A stretch of 64,000 bases of DNA, taken from assembly GCA_038150465.1 (NCBI GenBank), contig JAYOTP010000002.1:1-64000 (forward strand), in the 5' to 3' direction. Below, one piece after another: positions 7,779 through 15,499 of the stretch. The DNA is from RFXV01 sp038150465 (GTDB lineage Bacteria; Bacteroidota; Bacteroidia; Flavobacteriales; Schleiferiaceae). Both the position numbers and the translations under genes were made by a program. How positions within the stretch are numbered: position 1 is the first letter of the stretch; every line of letters begins with the position of its first letter. The notes under the pieces were generated by a model. The model saw only the letters and a program-made list of their open reading frames with translations, searched no databases and was not told where the DNA came from.

Positions 7779-9107
7779 TTACAGGCTGTAGATCAGGCGA
7801 AAGTCCAGTCGATCCCAATAGAAGCGGTCCGTGGTTCGGGCATCACCGGTCGAACGGAACATAGGTGTCCACGAAAGCCCGAGGGCCCATCCGGGACGCA
7901 AAAAATATTGTGTGCCCAATTCGATCCCTGCCGCATACCTCAGGTTCCGATCGACAACGGCCACAGAAGTTCCCAGATCGAATGATGTTTTCTCGATGAA
8001 TCCAATGCTCATGGATATGCCCATCAAATGATCCCATCGGCCGTGGGAACTGCGCCATCCAAACCGGAGCGGAATAGAGTAGGAGCGTGTACTGCGCCTC
8101 TTTTCAAGCGTGTGAAGACGAAGTAATTGTTGGGTGTCCGGGAGCATGACCACCACCGTATCAAAAGTCTCTGCGTAAAAGGTGTCCACTTGCCAGTGCC
8201 CCTGATTGATCCCAGCGATGATCCAGCTTGAATCGATCTTACTGATCCCCCAAGAGCTCTGAACGATGTTTTGGGGCTGCCAGTCGATCTCCATCGCTTC
8301 GGACCAATGTTCGTTCTTGTAAATGAGATCATCCTTGATGTAGTCGACTCCGATGCCCAAATAGTGTCGCTTACTCAACCATAGAAGGCCCAGTCCCTGG
8401 CCGGTTCCCATCGAAGAGGCGAATGTCGAGAACGCCGCGTGATCCGGTCCTCTGAGCCATGTGTCTTTTTTATTTGCTTTCGTCAAGAAAGATCCGGAAG
8501 GCAATGATGGCTCTGTATATTCCTGCATCTTCAGGAGGCTCAGCTCCAAATGGTCGATATCAACGGCATACGAAACTTCGACATCAGCCTGCATCGTTCG
8601 ATCAAGATCCCTTGAGGACATTGCTGCCTTTTGAACAGATTCAGGTTCAGATCCAGAGGCGGTTTGAGCCTCAGCAACAATTGATGTCTCGGCAGGGCTT
8701 CTTTCAGATATATCACCGGCCTTTTCGAATGAAATACTTGCAGGAGCATCGGGCGCAAGGCCATCGGCTCGAGAGTGGGTCGATTCTACATGTGCATCCT
8801 TCATATCTGCAGGTGCATCTGCTACTTGTTCAATGGTTTTGATCTCTTCGGTAGGCGGCGGCAACTGATCTTCATATAGGATGAAACCCGATGGATTGCT
8901 CGCTGCATGACCAAAAGCAATGGCTCCAACGATGAGCCAATGGAGTGCTGGGGAACGATGAAAGAAGGAGTTTTTGATTGCATCGTCTGCATCTGATGGC
9001 AGATGGGTATCAAGCAGGCGCTCCATGGAATCCCAATCCGCATCGGTTGCCTCGAACTTCCTTTGCGCCAACTTGCTCCGTATGCTGTCTAGCCAAGTGT
9101 TTTTCAT
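7779..9107 (-). CDS. ECF-linked membrane protein with C-terminal beta-barrel-like domain
   Basis: I do not recognise the family of this 442-aa protein. The N-terminus (about 1-55) is hydrophilic, without a signal peptide, and one hydrophobic segment (SPALHWLIVGAIAFGHA) follows. Next comes an acidic linker (about 75-200) rich in E, A and S. The C-terminal 240 residues show alternating aromatic beta-strand patterns, as in outer-membrane barrels. The layout resembles an anti-sigma factor (cytosolic head plus one TM) fused to an envelope domain. The ATG at 9107 overlaps the sigma-factor stop as ATGA; another in-frame ATG lies at 9119. Tight coupling to the sigma gene suggests that it controls that sigma factor. 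That role is inferred. Confidence 0.7.
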   Translation of the reverse strand: MKNTWLDSIRSKLAQRKFEATDADWDSMERLLDTHLPSDADDAIKNSFFHRSPALHWLIVGAIAFGHAASNPSGFILYEDQLPPPTEEIKTIEQVADAPADMKDAHVESTHSRADGLAPDAPASISFEKAGDISERSPAETSIVAEAQTASGSEPESVQKAAMSSRDLDRTMQADVEVSYAVDIDHLELSLLKMQEYTEPSLPSGSFLTKANKKDTWLRGPDHAAFSTFASSMGTGQGLGLLWLSKRHYLGIGVDYIKDDLIYKNEHWSEAMEIDWQPQNIVQSSWGISKIDSSWIIAGINQGHWQVDTFYAETFDTVVVMLPDTQQLLRLHTLEKRRSTRSYSIPLRFGWRSSHGRWDHLMGISMSIGFIEKTSFDLGTSVAVVDRNLRYAAGIELGTQYFLRPGWALGLSWTPMFRSTGDARTTDRFYWDRLDFRLIYSL

Positions 9108-9670
9108 GAGCTTGTCCATTCTTTGTTTACAGGAGCTAAAGCAGTCTGTAGTTCTGCCTTGGCCTTTTGGAAGAGTCTTTTGGAAGTCCGTTCTGAAATG
9201 TTCAGCATACCTGCAACTTCTTTGTGCGCATAGCCCTCGATCACATACAGGTTGAAGACCATCCGTTCACTGTGCTTCAGCCCTTGTATCGCGGACTCGA
9301 TATGTTCTGCGTTCAAACTTTCGATCACATCCGGTTCGATATGGGCTTCATTTTGTGAATGCCATTGATCATCCTGAAATACAAGCGGGTCCCGTTTTCT
9401 TTTTCGGTATTCGTCAATGGCCGAGCGAACTGCGATCGTGCTCATCCAGGGAATGAAAGAGCGCTTTTGGTCGTAGGACTTCAGGTGGCTCAGCATCTTG
9501 AGGAATGATTCATTTGCCTGGGAATTTGCGTCCTCTAAATTCTTGCTGTATCGACTGCTCACGCTCATCAAATGTGGATAACACCATTCATAAAGGGCTT
9601 TTTGTGCCCGTCTGTCATTTTGAATACATCCTTCGATCCATTCCTTTTGTGGCTCATTGGATCTATTCAT
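9104..9670 (-). CDS. ECF-type RNA polymerase sigma factor
   Basis: This 188-aa protein has sigma region 2 (about residues 20-95, including the -10 recognition segment with SFIPWMSTIAVRSAIDEYRKRKR) and region 4 (about 130-180, with the HTH segment HKEVAGMLNISERTSKRLFQKAK). There is no sigma 1.1 or region 3, as expected for ECF sigma factors. Its stop overlaps the start of the next gene (ATGA), and that gene has an anti-sigma-like layout. PKD/T9SS genes lie on both sides. It probably directs expression of surface proteins in response to an envelope signal; the regulon cannot be read from the sequence. Confidence 0.92.
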   Translation of the reverse strand: MNRSNEPQKEWIEGCIQNDRRAQKALYEWCYPHLMSVSSRYSKNLEDANSQANESFLKMLSHLKSYDQKRSFIPWMSTIAVRSAIDEYRKRKRDPLVFQDDQWHSQNEAHIEPDVIESLNAEHIESAIQGLKHSERMVFNLYVIEGYAHKEVAGMLNISERTSKRLFQKAKAELQTALAPVNKEWTSS

Positions 9671-9693
9671 TTCGCTTCTTCTAGGCGCTTTGA

Positions 9694-9740
9694 ATGACAG
9701 AAGCCAGGCCGCTCATGGAACGACCTGACCACCATGTCAT
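9694..9740. other. Long imperfect hairpin between PKD gene and ECF sigma gene
   Basis: Outer arms ATGACA (9694-9699) and TGTCAT (9735-9740) enclose inner arms CAGGCCG (9705-9711) and CGACCTG (9721-9727, one G-T pair). The loop is 9 bases, with a small internal loop between the two stems. No T-run follows on either strand, so it is not a standard intrinsic terminator. It lies after the PKD gene stop and 24 bp before the sigma ATG. It could attenuate read-through or stabilise an RNA end. Confidence 0.35.
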
Positions 9741-9752
9741 GCAGGGATTGGA

Positions 9753-11183
9753 TCAATCAATGATCTGGATGTGTCGGATCTGTTCATTTCCAGAAAGGAT
9801 CTGGAAGATGTATACACCTTTCACCAATTCATCAATGCGCAATTCGTTCTGCTGAGCTTCGAGTTTTTCTTTTCGGATAACTCTTCCCTGCAGGTCCTGT
9901 ATAATGAGCTCACCTCGCTGATCCATCCCATTTATGTATAGAATCTCTTCAGCTGGATTTGGGTAGATGGCCACTTGGTTATCGAGGTTCTCTTCCTGTC
10001 CGATGGTAGCGGGATCGATGACCACCAATTTGAAACCAGTTGACTGGCCTTTGTAGATGAGATTCCCGTTTTGATCCATTCCCAATGAATCACAATAAGT
10101 TGATGTGCAGCCGTTTGCTTCTGTGAGGGTAAGGCAGACATTGTACACTCCGGCCTGATTATAAAAGTGAGTGGGGAAGTCCTGATTCGAGAAGTTTCCA
10201 TCTCCAAAATCCCAAGTGAACTGATAGGCTGCATTCGGCGATGAAAGTGTGCTCGTATTCCACAACACTACATCTCCATTGACGCTGTTGACCGTATCCA
10301 CGATGAATTCGGCCATACAAGCCGCATTGCTGGATGTTACCACCAAGGTGTCGCAGACCGTGCAACTGTCTACAGCTACACAGACATTATATGTGCCAGT
10401 TGCTGTATATGAGTGTGTTACAAGGCTGCCAGTTCCTGTGTTTCCATCGCCGAAGTCCCAAGAGTACACACTGTTCGGGTTTTGATTGTTGTAGGTGGTC
10501 CAGAAAGAGTAGTCGAGGTTGGTGGCTCCGTTGTTCGAAGCATTGATCTGAAAATTGCAGTTCGCACCTGGGCTGTTGGAAGTCGCCACTAAGGAATCAC
10601 AGACGGTACAGCTATCTACTGTCAAGCAATATTGATAGGTTCCAGGGTTCGTATAGGTGTGATTTGCGAGTGCAATGTTGCTCGTATTCCCATCACCGAA
10701 GTCCCATAAATAGGTGCTGTTCTGGCCTCCAAAATATCCCGAACCGAAAGTGAAACTCATTGGTGGGAAGCTTGGTGAACTTATAGGAGCCGCTAGAATT
10801 GGGAAATTACATGTTGTATTTGGACAGGCAACCATCACGGTATCTGACACATTATAGCTGTTGGGCGTGTTGGGACTGAAACTGTAGGTCTTAACGACAG
10901 AAGGTGGTGATGTATTTATGTTGGTGCAGGCGTCCCAGATCGCGAGAACCCAAAAACCCGATTGTGGGAGGCTGTTGGTGAAATTGATGGCGCCTTGGGC
11001 ATCGGAGGTGACGCCGGCCTGAAGCCAGAGCTGCTGTGTATTGTCATAGATCTCAACGATGCCATCAAGACCTGGAGCAGGAACACCATTGTAATCTACT
11101 AGTTGGGCGTTGAGTGTGGCAGTTATCTGCGCATAACTCATGGAGGAGCACAAAATGGCCAAAGAAAGAATGACGTTTTTCAT
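9753..11183 (-). CDS. Secreted T9SS protein with three PKD domains
   Basis: This 476-aa protein has a signal peptide (MKNVILSLAILCSSMSYAQ), then a beta-sandwich N-terminus (about 20-130). Three PKD repeats follow, each with WDFGDGN. A T9SS type A sorting domain (IYPNPAEE ... LQGRVIRKE ... GVYIFQI) closes the protein. The first two PKD repeats end in almost identical segments, VDSCTVCDSLVATS and VDSCTVCDTLVVTS, which suggests recent internal duplication and gives paired CxxC motifs. It lies 82 bp upstream of the ECF sigma gene on the same strand. The likely location is the cell surface or outside the cell. Confidence 0.85.
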   Translation of the reverse strand: MKNVILSLAILCSSMSYAQITATLNAQLVDYNGVPAPGLDGIVEIYDNTQQLWLQAGVTSDAQGAINFTNSLPQSGFWVLAIWDACTNINTSPPSVVKTYSFSPNTPNSYNVSDTVMVACPNTTCNFPILAAPISSPSFPPMSFTFGSGYFGGQNSTYLWDFGDGNTSNIALANHTYTNPGTYQYCLTVDSCTVCDSLVATSNSPGANCNFQINASNNGATNLDYSFWTTYNNQNPNSVYSWDFGDGNTGTGSLVTHSYTATGTYNVCVAVDSCTVCDTLVVTSSNAACMAEFIVDTVNSVNGDVVLWNTSTLSSPNAAYQFTWDFGDGNFSNQDFPTHFYNQAGVYNVCLTLTEANGCTSTYCDSLGMDQNGNLIYKGQSTGFKLVVIDPATIGQEENLDNQVAIYPNPAEEILYINGMDQRGELIIQDLQGRVIRKEKLEAQQNELRIDELVKGVYIFQILSGNEQIRHIQIID

Positions 11184-11397
11184 GTTTTGTGTTTTACGTT
11201 CAATAGGAATACGCCTAGATTACATGGAAAGGGACAACAAATGACAGAAAAAATTAAAATTATTAAGTGGATAGCTGAAAATCATGGATTTAAACCCTGA
11301 TACACAAATCTGAATTATTGTATATAATTTATATTATGTTAACTCATGCAGCAAAAGAAATGAGGGCTGTTGCCCCCATCTCCTTATCGTCCTTACA
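11184..11397. other. AT-rich 214-bp intergenic region
   Basis: Markedly more AT-rich than the flanking genes. It holds the start side of the leftward PKD gene and the end of the upstream leftward TPR gene. I see no gene in it. A hairpin at 11352-11379 probably terminates the TPR gene, and the AT-rich centre probably carries the PKD-gene promoter, but no exact TAnnTTTG is present on the minus strand. Confidence 0.6.
11352..11379 (-). terminator. Candidate intrinsic terminator after the TPR gene
   Basis: On the minus strand a stem ATGGGGG/CCCTCAT (one mismatch) with a 6-base loop is followed by TTTCTTTT. It lies 18 bp past the stop of the gene at 11398-12741 and in the right orientation to end that transcript. 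Confidence 0.55.
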
Positions 11398-12741
11398 TCA
11401 TTCAGCTGGCATGGACTGCAGCAATTTGTTCATCTCCATACTCTTTTCGGGCATGTCCAGTTTGTAGTAGACTTCTTTTAGCGCTCGGATCACATCTGCA
11501 TCTGATGGCTTCAGCTCGAACGCCTTCTCAAACAATGGCAAAGCCATTTCGAATTCGGCCTTCTGTTCTGCCTTCTTCTGTTTGTATTTGGTCTTGGCGT
11601 TCAGCGGCAGCTTGTTCATCTCCTCAGTAATGTCATTGGCACGGTCAACGAAGATGAATCCCTTCATATACATGGCGTCAGCATTGGTCGGATCCAGTTC
11701 GAGTGCCTTGTCAAAGGAGATCAGTGCACCCTCATTGTCGTCCATTTCAGATGACTGGATGAATCCCTTGACGTAGTAGAACAATCCATTTTCGGGATCG
11801 CTTGCAATGGCCAGATCAAGGTTTTTCATGGCAGAGTCGTAATCCTTCGCATCCAAAAAGTCCTGGAGCTCGTATTTGACAAAGAAGTCGTCTGAAGGAT
11901 AGGCTGCTCTGCCCCTGCTCAGAATGTCCTGATATTTCTCTGTTTGTCCGGTCTTCTTGTACAGGCGAACAAGAGCCTTATAAATGTCTGGAGTGGCACT
12001 CTCAGTTGGTTGTGGGTCGCTGTATTTGTCAGCTTGTTGAGCGATGACCCCCTCTGCAGCGGCCTTGGAGCCGGCCACAACGCGCTGTTGAGAGGCAATA
12101 TCCAACACTGTCCAGCTGATGCCAGTATAGCCCATACTCAGCAGCTTTTCGTTCCCGTCAATGGCCTTTTGCAGGTAATCGGTATTCTGCTCTCCAGCCT
12201 GTTCAGAAAGAAGCACGGCATTGTAGAGGGAGGTCGTATCCATCAGAGGTGGATCCATTTTTTCACTTTTCAGTGTGTATACGGCCAGAAACTGGTCGGC
12301 TGCACCTGCTTTGTCCCCTGCATCAGACATGGCAGCTCCTCTTTGGAACATGGCGTTGGCGCACTGCTGCAGATTGTAGCTGCTCATCTCAGTGAACTTG
12401 ACCTTTCCCGTCTGTTTCTCATAGGCCATACTCTGAATGAAGAATTCCGCGGCTTCGTCCAGTGCATTGGGGTTGAGCGCCTGGATCGTGGAATCTTTGC
12501 TTTGGTGGATCCGCATATTGATCAGGCCCTGGTAGTAATAGTACTTCTGGAGGTTCTTTCGTTTGACCTCGGACAGCGATTTTTCACTGATGATACGCTC
12601 CGCTTCTTCAATAAAGCCGTAGGCCTCCTTCAGGTCGTTGTTCTTATCGATGGAGATGATCGCATCGCTGATGTATGGGCCTTCCTGAGCCAAAAGACCC
12701 ATGGAAACTACAGTGGTGCAAACAAGCAGGATCTTTTTCAT
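11398..12741 (-). CDS. Secreted/periplasmic tetratricopeptide-repeat protein
   Basis: This 447-aa protein has a signal peptide MKKILLVCTTVVSMGLLAQ, which sets the start at 12741; an in-frame ATG at 12759 would add six residues. The body is helical, with TPR-like repeats from about residue 30. The clearest is near 300-340 (ENGLFYYVKGF ... ALISFDKALELDPTNADAMY), and another lies at the C-terminus (ALPLFEKAFELKPSDADV). No catalytic motif is visible. It follows gyrA by 20 bp and is probably cotranscribed with it. That pairing is familiar in Bacteroidota, but the partner proteins are unknown. Confidence 0.82.
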   Translation of the reverse strand: MKKILLVCTTVVSMGLLAQEGPYISDAIISIDKNNDLKEAYGFIEEAERIISEKSLSEVKRKNLQKYYYYQGLINMRIHQSKDSTIQALNPNALDEAAEFFIQSMAYEKQTGKVKFTEMSSYNLQQCANAMFQRGAAMSDAGDKAGAADQFLAVYTLKSEKMDPPLMDTTSLYNAVLLSEQAGEQNTDYLQKAIDGNEKLLSMGYTGISWTVLDIASQQRVVAGSKAAAEGVIAQQADKYSDPQPTESATPDIYKALVRLYKKTGQTEKYQDILSRGRAAYPSDDFFVKYELQDFLDAKDYDSAMKNLDLAIASDPENGLFYYVKGFIQSSEMDDNEGALISFDKALELDPTNADAMYMKGFIFVDRANDITEEMNKLPLNAKTKYKQKKAEQKAEFEMALPLFEKAFELKPSDADVIRALKEVYYKLDMPEKSMEMNKLLQSMPAE

Positions 12742-12761
12742 CGCTGGTTTTGTTTTCAAAA

Positions 12762-15266
12762 TTAGCTATTCTCAGCAGGGGCATCATTGGCACCCTCTTC
12801 ATTGCTGGCCCCTTCTATCTCTTCCTCCTTTCCTCCTGGAACCTTGGTGACCGAGGCGATCTCGTCCTTCTCCTTGAGGTTGATGAGCTTCACTCCCTGG
12901 GTATTCCTTCCCATGACCCTCAGTTCCTCAACTGCCATACGGATCATGACGCCGGAGCGGTTGATGATCATCAGGTCGTCCGAGTCGTTCACATTCTTGA
13001 TGGCGATCAGTGCCCCCGTCTTGTCGGTGATATTCAGCGTTCTTACGCCTTTTCCACCTCTGTTGGTGATGCGATAATCGTCCAGGGCCGATCGTTTTCC
13101 GTATCCTTTTTCTGAAACCACAAGAATGTCTCCTTCTCCATCATTGACACATATCATGCCAATCACCTCATCTTTTTTGTCGTTCAAAGTGATGGCCCGG
13201 ACACCGCTCGCATTTCTTCCCATCGCCCGAACGCGGTCCTCTTCAAAGCGGATGCATTTTCCGTTCTTGGCGGCCATAAGGATCTCGCTGCTTCCCGTGG
13301 TCAGGCGGGCTTCCAGCAGTGCATCTCCTTCCCGTATGCTGATGGCATTGATCCCGTTCTGCCTCGGGCGACTATAGGCCTCGAGGGAGGTCTTTTTGAT
13401 GACTCCTCCCTTGGTGCACATGGTGATGAAGTGGCTGTTGATGTATTCTTCATCTTTCAGGTCCTTGGCATTGATAAAGGCTTTCACCTTGTCGTCCTTG
13501 GGAATGTTGATGAGATTCTGGATGGCCCTTCCCTTGGACACCTTCCCTCCTTCCGGGATCTCATAGGCGCGCAACCAGAAACACCTGCCCTTCTCTGTGA
13601 AAAAGAGCATATAGTTGTGGTTGGTGGCCGTGAAGAGGTATTCGATAAAGTCTTCATCGCGCGTGGATGCACCCCGGTGCCCCACTCCTCCTCTGCTCTG
13701 TGTCCTGTACTCGGCCAGTGGCGTCCTCTTTACATAGCCTGCATGAGAGATGGTGATGATGACCTGTTCATCCGGGATCATATCCTCGATGCTGAGATCT
13801 CCGCCGGCGTAGTCGATATCGGTACGACGCTCGTCTCCGTATTGTTCCTTCACTTCATGGAGTTCGTCCTTGATGATCTGGAAGCGCAGGCCCTCATCAG
13901 ACAGCACTTTCTTATAGTAGGCTATGCGCTCCATCAGCTCATCGTACTCGCTCTTGATCTTGTCCCGCTCCAGGCCCGTGAGGCGCTGCAAACGCAGGTC
14001 CAAAATGGCGCGGGCCTGTGCCTCTGAAAGACCGAATGAACTCATGAGTCCCTCACGGGCCACATCTGGTGTTTGGCTGCTCCGGATCAGTTTGATCACC
14101 TCGTCCAGATGATCCAGAGCAATGAGCAGACCTTCGAGAATGTGCGCACGCTTCTCAGCTTGTTCCAGTTCGTAGCGCGTTCTCCGCACGACCACATCGT
14201 GCCGGTGGTCCACAAAATGCACGATCAGATCCCGAAGGTTGAGCGTTTGCGGACGCCCTTTGACTAGAGCGATGTTATTAACACTGAATGAGGTCTGTAG
14301 CTGAGTGTATTTGAATAAAGTGTTCAATACGATATTGGGAATCGCATCCCGCTTCAGGTAGTAAACGATGCGCATGCCCTTGCGGTCCGACTCGTCCTTG
14401 ATGTCGGAAATGCCTTCTACCTTTTTATCGTTGATCAGATCGGCGGTCTTTTTGATCATATCCGCCTTATTGACTTGATATGGGATCTCAGTGACCACAA
14501 TGCATTCCCTGCCCTTTACTTCTTCAAAAGTTGCCTTTGCACGCATGACAACGCGCCCCCTGCCCGTTTCAAAGGCATCTTTGACGCCCTCGTATCCATA
14601 GATCAGTCCGCCGGTGGGGAAATCTGGTGCCTTGATGTGTTCCATCAATTCAGCGACGGTGATGTCCTTATTGTCTATATAGGCACAGACGCCATCGATG
14701 CATTCGGAGAGATTGTGCGGAGGCATGTTGGTGGCCATACCCACAGCGATACCTGCAGAGCCATTGACCAGCAGATTGGGGAATTTGGAGGGAAGGACCG
14801 TCGGCTCTTTGAGTGAATCGTCGAAGTTCAACTGGAAGTCCACCGTGTCCTTGTCGATGTCGGCCAACATTTCCTCTGCGATCTTTCTCAGACGCGCTTC
14901 GGTATATCGCATGGCCGCGGGCGGATCGCCATCCACAGAGCCAAAATTCCCCTGTCCATCGACCAATGGATACCGCAACGACCAGTCCTGGGCCATTCGC
15001 ACCATGGTGTCATAGACCGAGCTGTCTCCGTGTGGGTGGTATTTTCCCAGAACTTCTCCTACGATACGTGCCGATTTCTTGTAGGCTCTGTTGCTCAGGA
15101 CCCCCATATCGTACATGCCGTAGAGCACCCTCCTATGAACGGGTTTGAGTCCATCCCGAACGTCGGGTAAAGCCCTGGAAACGATCACCGACATCGAATA
15201 ATCGATGTAGGCCGTTTTCATTTCCTCCTCAATGTTTATCGGGATGATGCGGTCGTTCTCAGTCAT
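12762..15266 (-). CDS. gyrA: DNA gyrase subunit A
   Basis: This 834-aa protein forms the breakage-reunion subunit of gyrase with GyrB. The start MTENDRIIPINIEEEM is typical; the frame extends upstream without homology. The catalytic tyrosine is Tyr121 in AMRYTEARL. In the quinolone-resistance region, GDSSVYD keeps Ser82 and Asp86 (E. coli Ser83 and Asp87), so the common resistance substitutions are absent. A GyrA-box-like motif, QSRGGVG, marks the first blade of the C-terminal beta-pinwheel. The acidic tail (GGKEEEIEGASNEEGAND) is usual in gyrase A. A perfect -7 element lies upstream at 15313-15320. Confidence 0.97.
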   Translation of the reverse strand: MTENDRIIPINIEEEMKTAYIDYSMSVIVSRALPDVRDGLKPVHRRVLYGMYDMGVLSNRAYKKSARIVGEVLGKYHPHGDSSVYDTMVRMAQDWSLRYPLVDGQGNFGSVDGDPPAAMRYTEARLRKIAEEMLADIDKDTVDFQLNFDDSLKEPTVLPSKFPNLLVNGSAGIAVGMATNMPPHNLSECIDGVCAYIDNKDITVAELMEHIKAPDFPTGGLIYGYEGVKDAFETGRGRVVMRAKATFEEVKGRECIVVTEIPYQVNKADMIKKTADLINDKKVEGISDIKDESDRKGMRIVYYLKRDAIPNIVLNTLFKYTQLQTSFSVNNIALVKGRPQTLNLRDLIVHFVDHRHDVVVRRTRYELEQAEKRAHILEGLLIALDHLDEVIKLIRSSQTPDVAREGLMSSFGLSEAQARAILDLRLQRLTGLERDKIKSEYDELMERIAYYKKVLSDEGLRFQIIKDELHEVKEQYGDERRTDIDYAGGDLSIEDMIPDEQVIITISHAGYVKRTPLAEYRTQSRGGVGHRGASTRDEDFIEYLFTATNHNYMLFFTEKGRCFWLRAYEIPEGGKVSKGRAIQNLINIPKDDKVKAFINAKDLKDEEYINSHFITMCTKGGVIKKTSLEAYSRPRQNGINAISIREGDALLEARLTTGSSEILMAAKNGKCIRFEEDRVRAMGRNASGVRAITLNDKKDEVIGMICVNDGEGDILVVSEKGYGKRSALDDYRITNRGGKGVRTLNITDKTGALIAIKNVNDSDDLMIINRSGVMIRMAVEELRVMGRNTQGVKLINLKEKDEIASVTKVPGGKEEEIEGASNEEGANDAPAENS

Positions 15267-15312
15267 AATGTCAGAAATAATGCAGCGCCTCTTAAGTGGC
15301 CACACTTATTAG

Positions 15313-15320
15313 CAAAAATA
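15313..15320 (-). promoter_or_regulatory. -7 promoter element for gyrA
   Basis: TATTTTTG on the minus strand matches TAnnTTTG exactly, about 46 bp before the gyrA ATG. It lies in the 233-bp divergent region 15267-15499 between gyrA and clpC. I see no gene in that region. On the clpC side only a weak candidate appears (TTTTGG at 15451, TATCATCT at 15477). Confidence 0.5.
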
Positions 15321-15499
15321 TACGGATGACCGGGCCATGCACTATGGTGAACGGGTCGACTCAGGTCAATTTTACACAAGTTGATGTTCAAAAGCACATT
15401 TTTGCTTTTCTCGGCCACTAAAAAGCGCTGCCATAGATTCGTTCACATCCTTTTGGCATTAATTTCGTTAGAAGGGTATCATCTAAGCATTGCTCCGTT

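Noticed and set aside
9694..9740. Terminal inverted repeats of a small mobile element
   Set aside because: The repeats are nested within 47 bp, with no target duplication or transposase; a simple RNA hairpin is the better reading.
12762..15266. Fluoroquinolone-resistance substitutions in gyrA
   Set aside because: Ser82 and Asp86, the E. coli 83 and 87 equivalents, are the usual wild-type residues.
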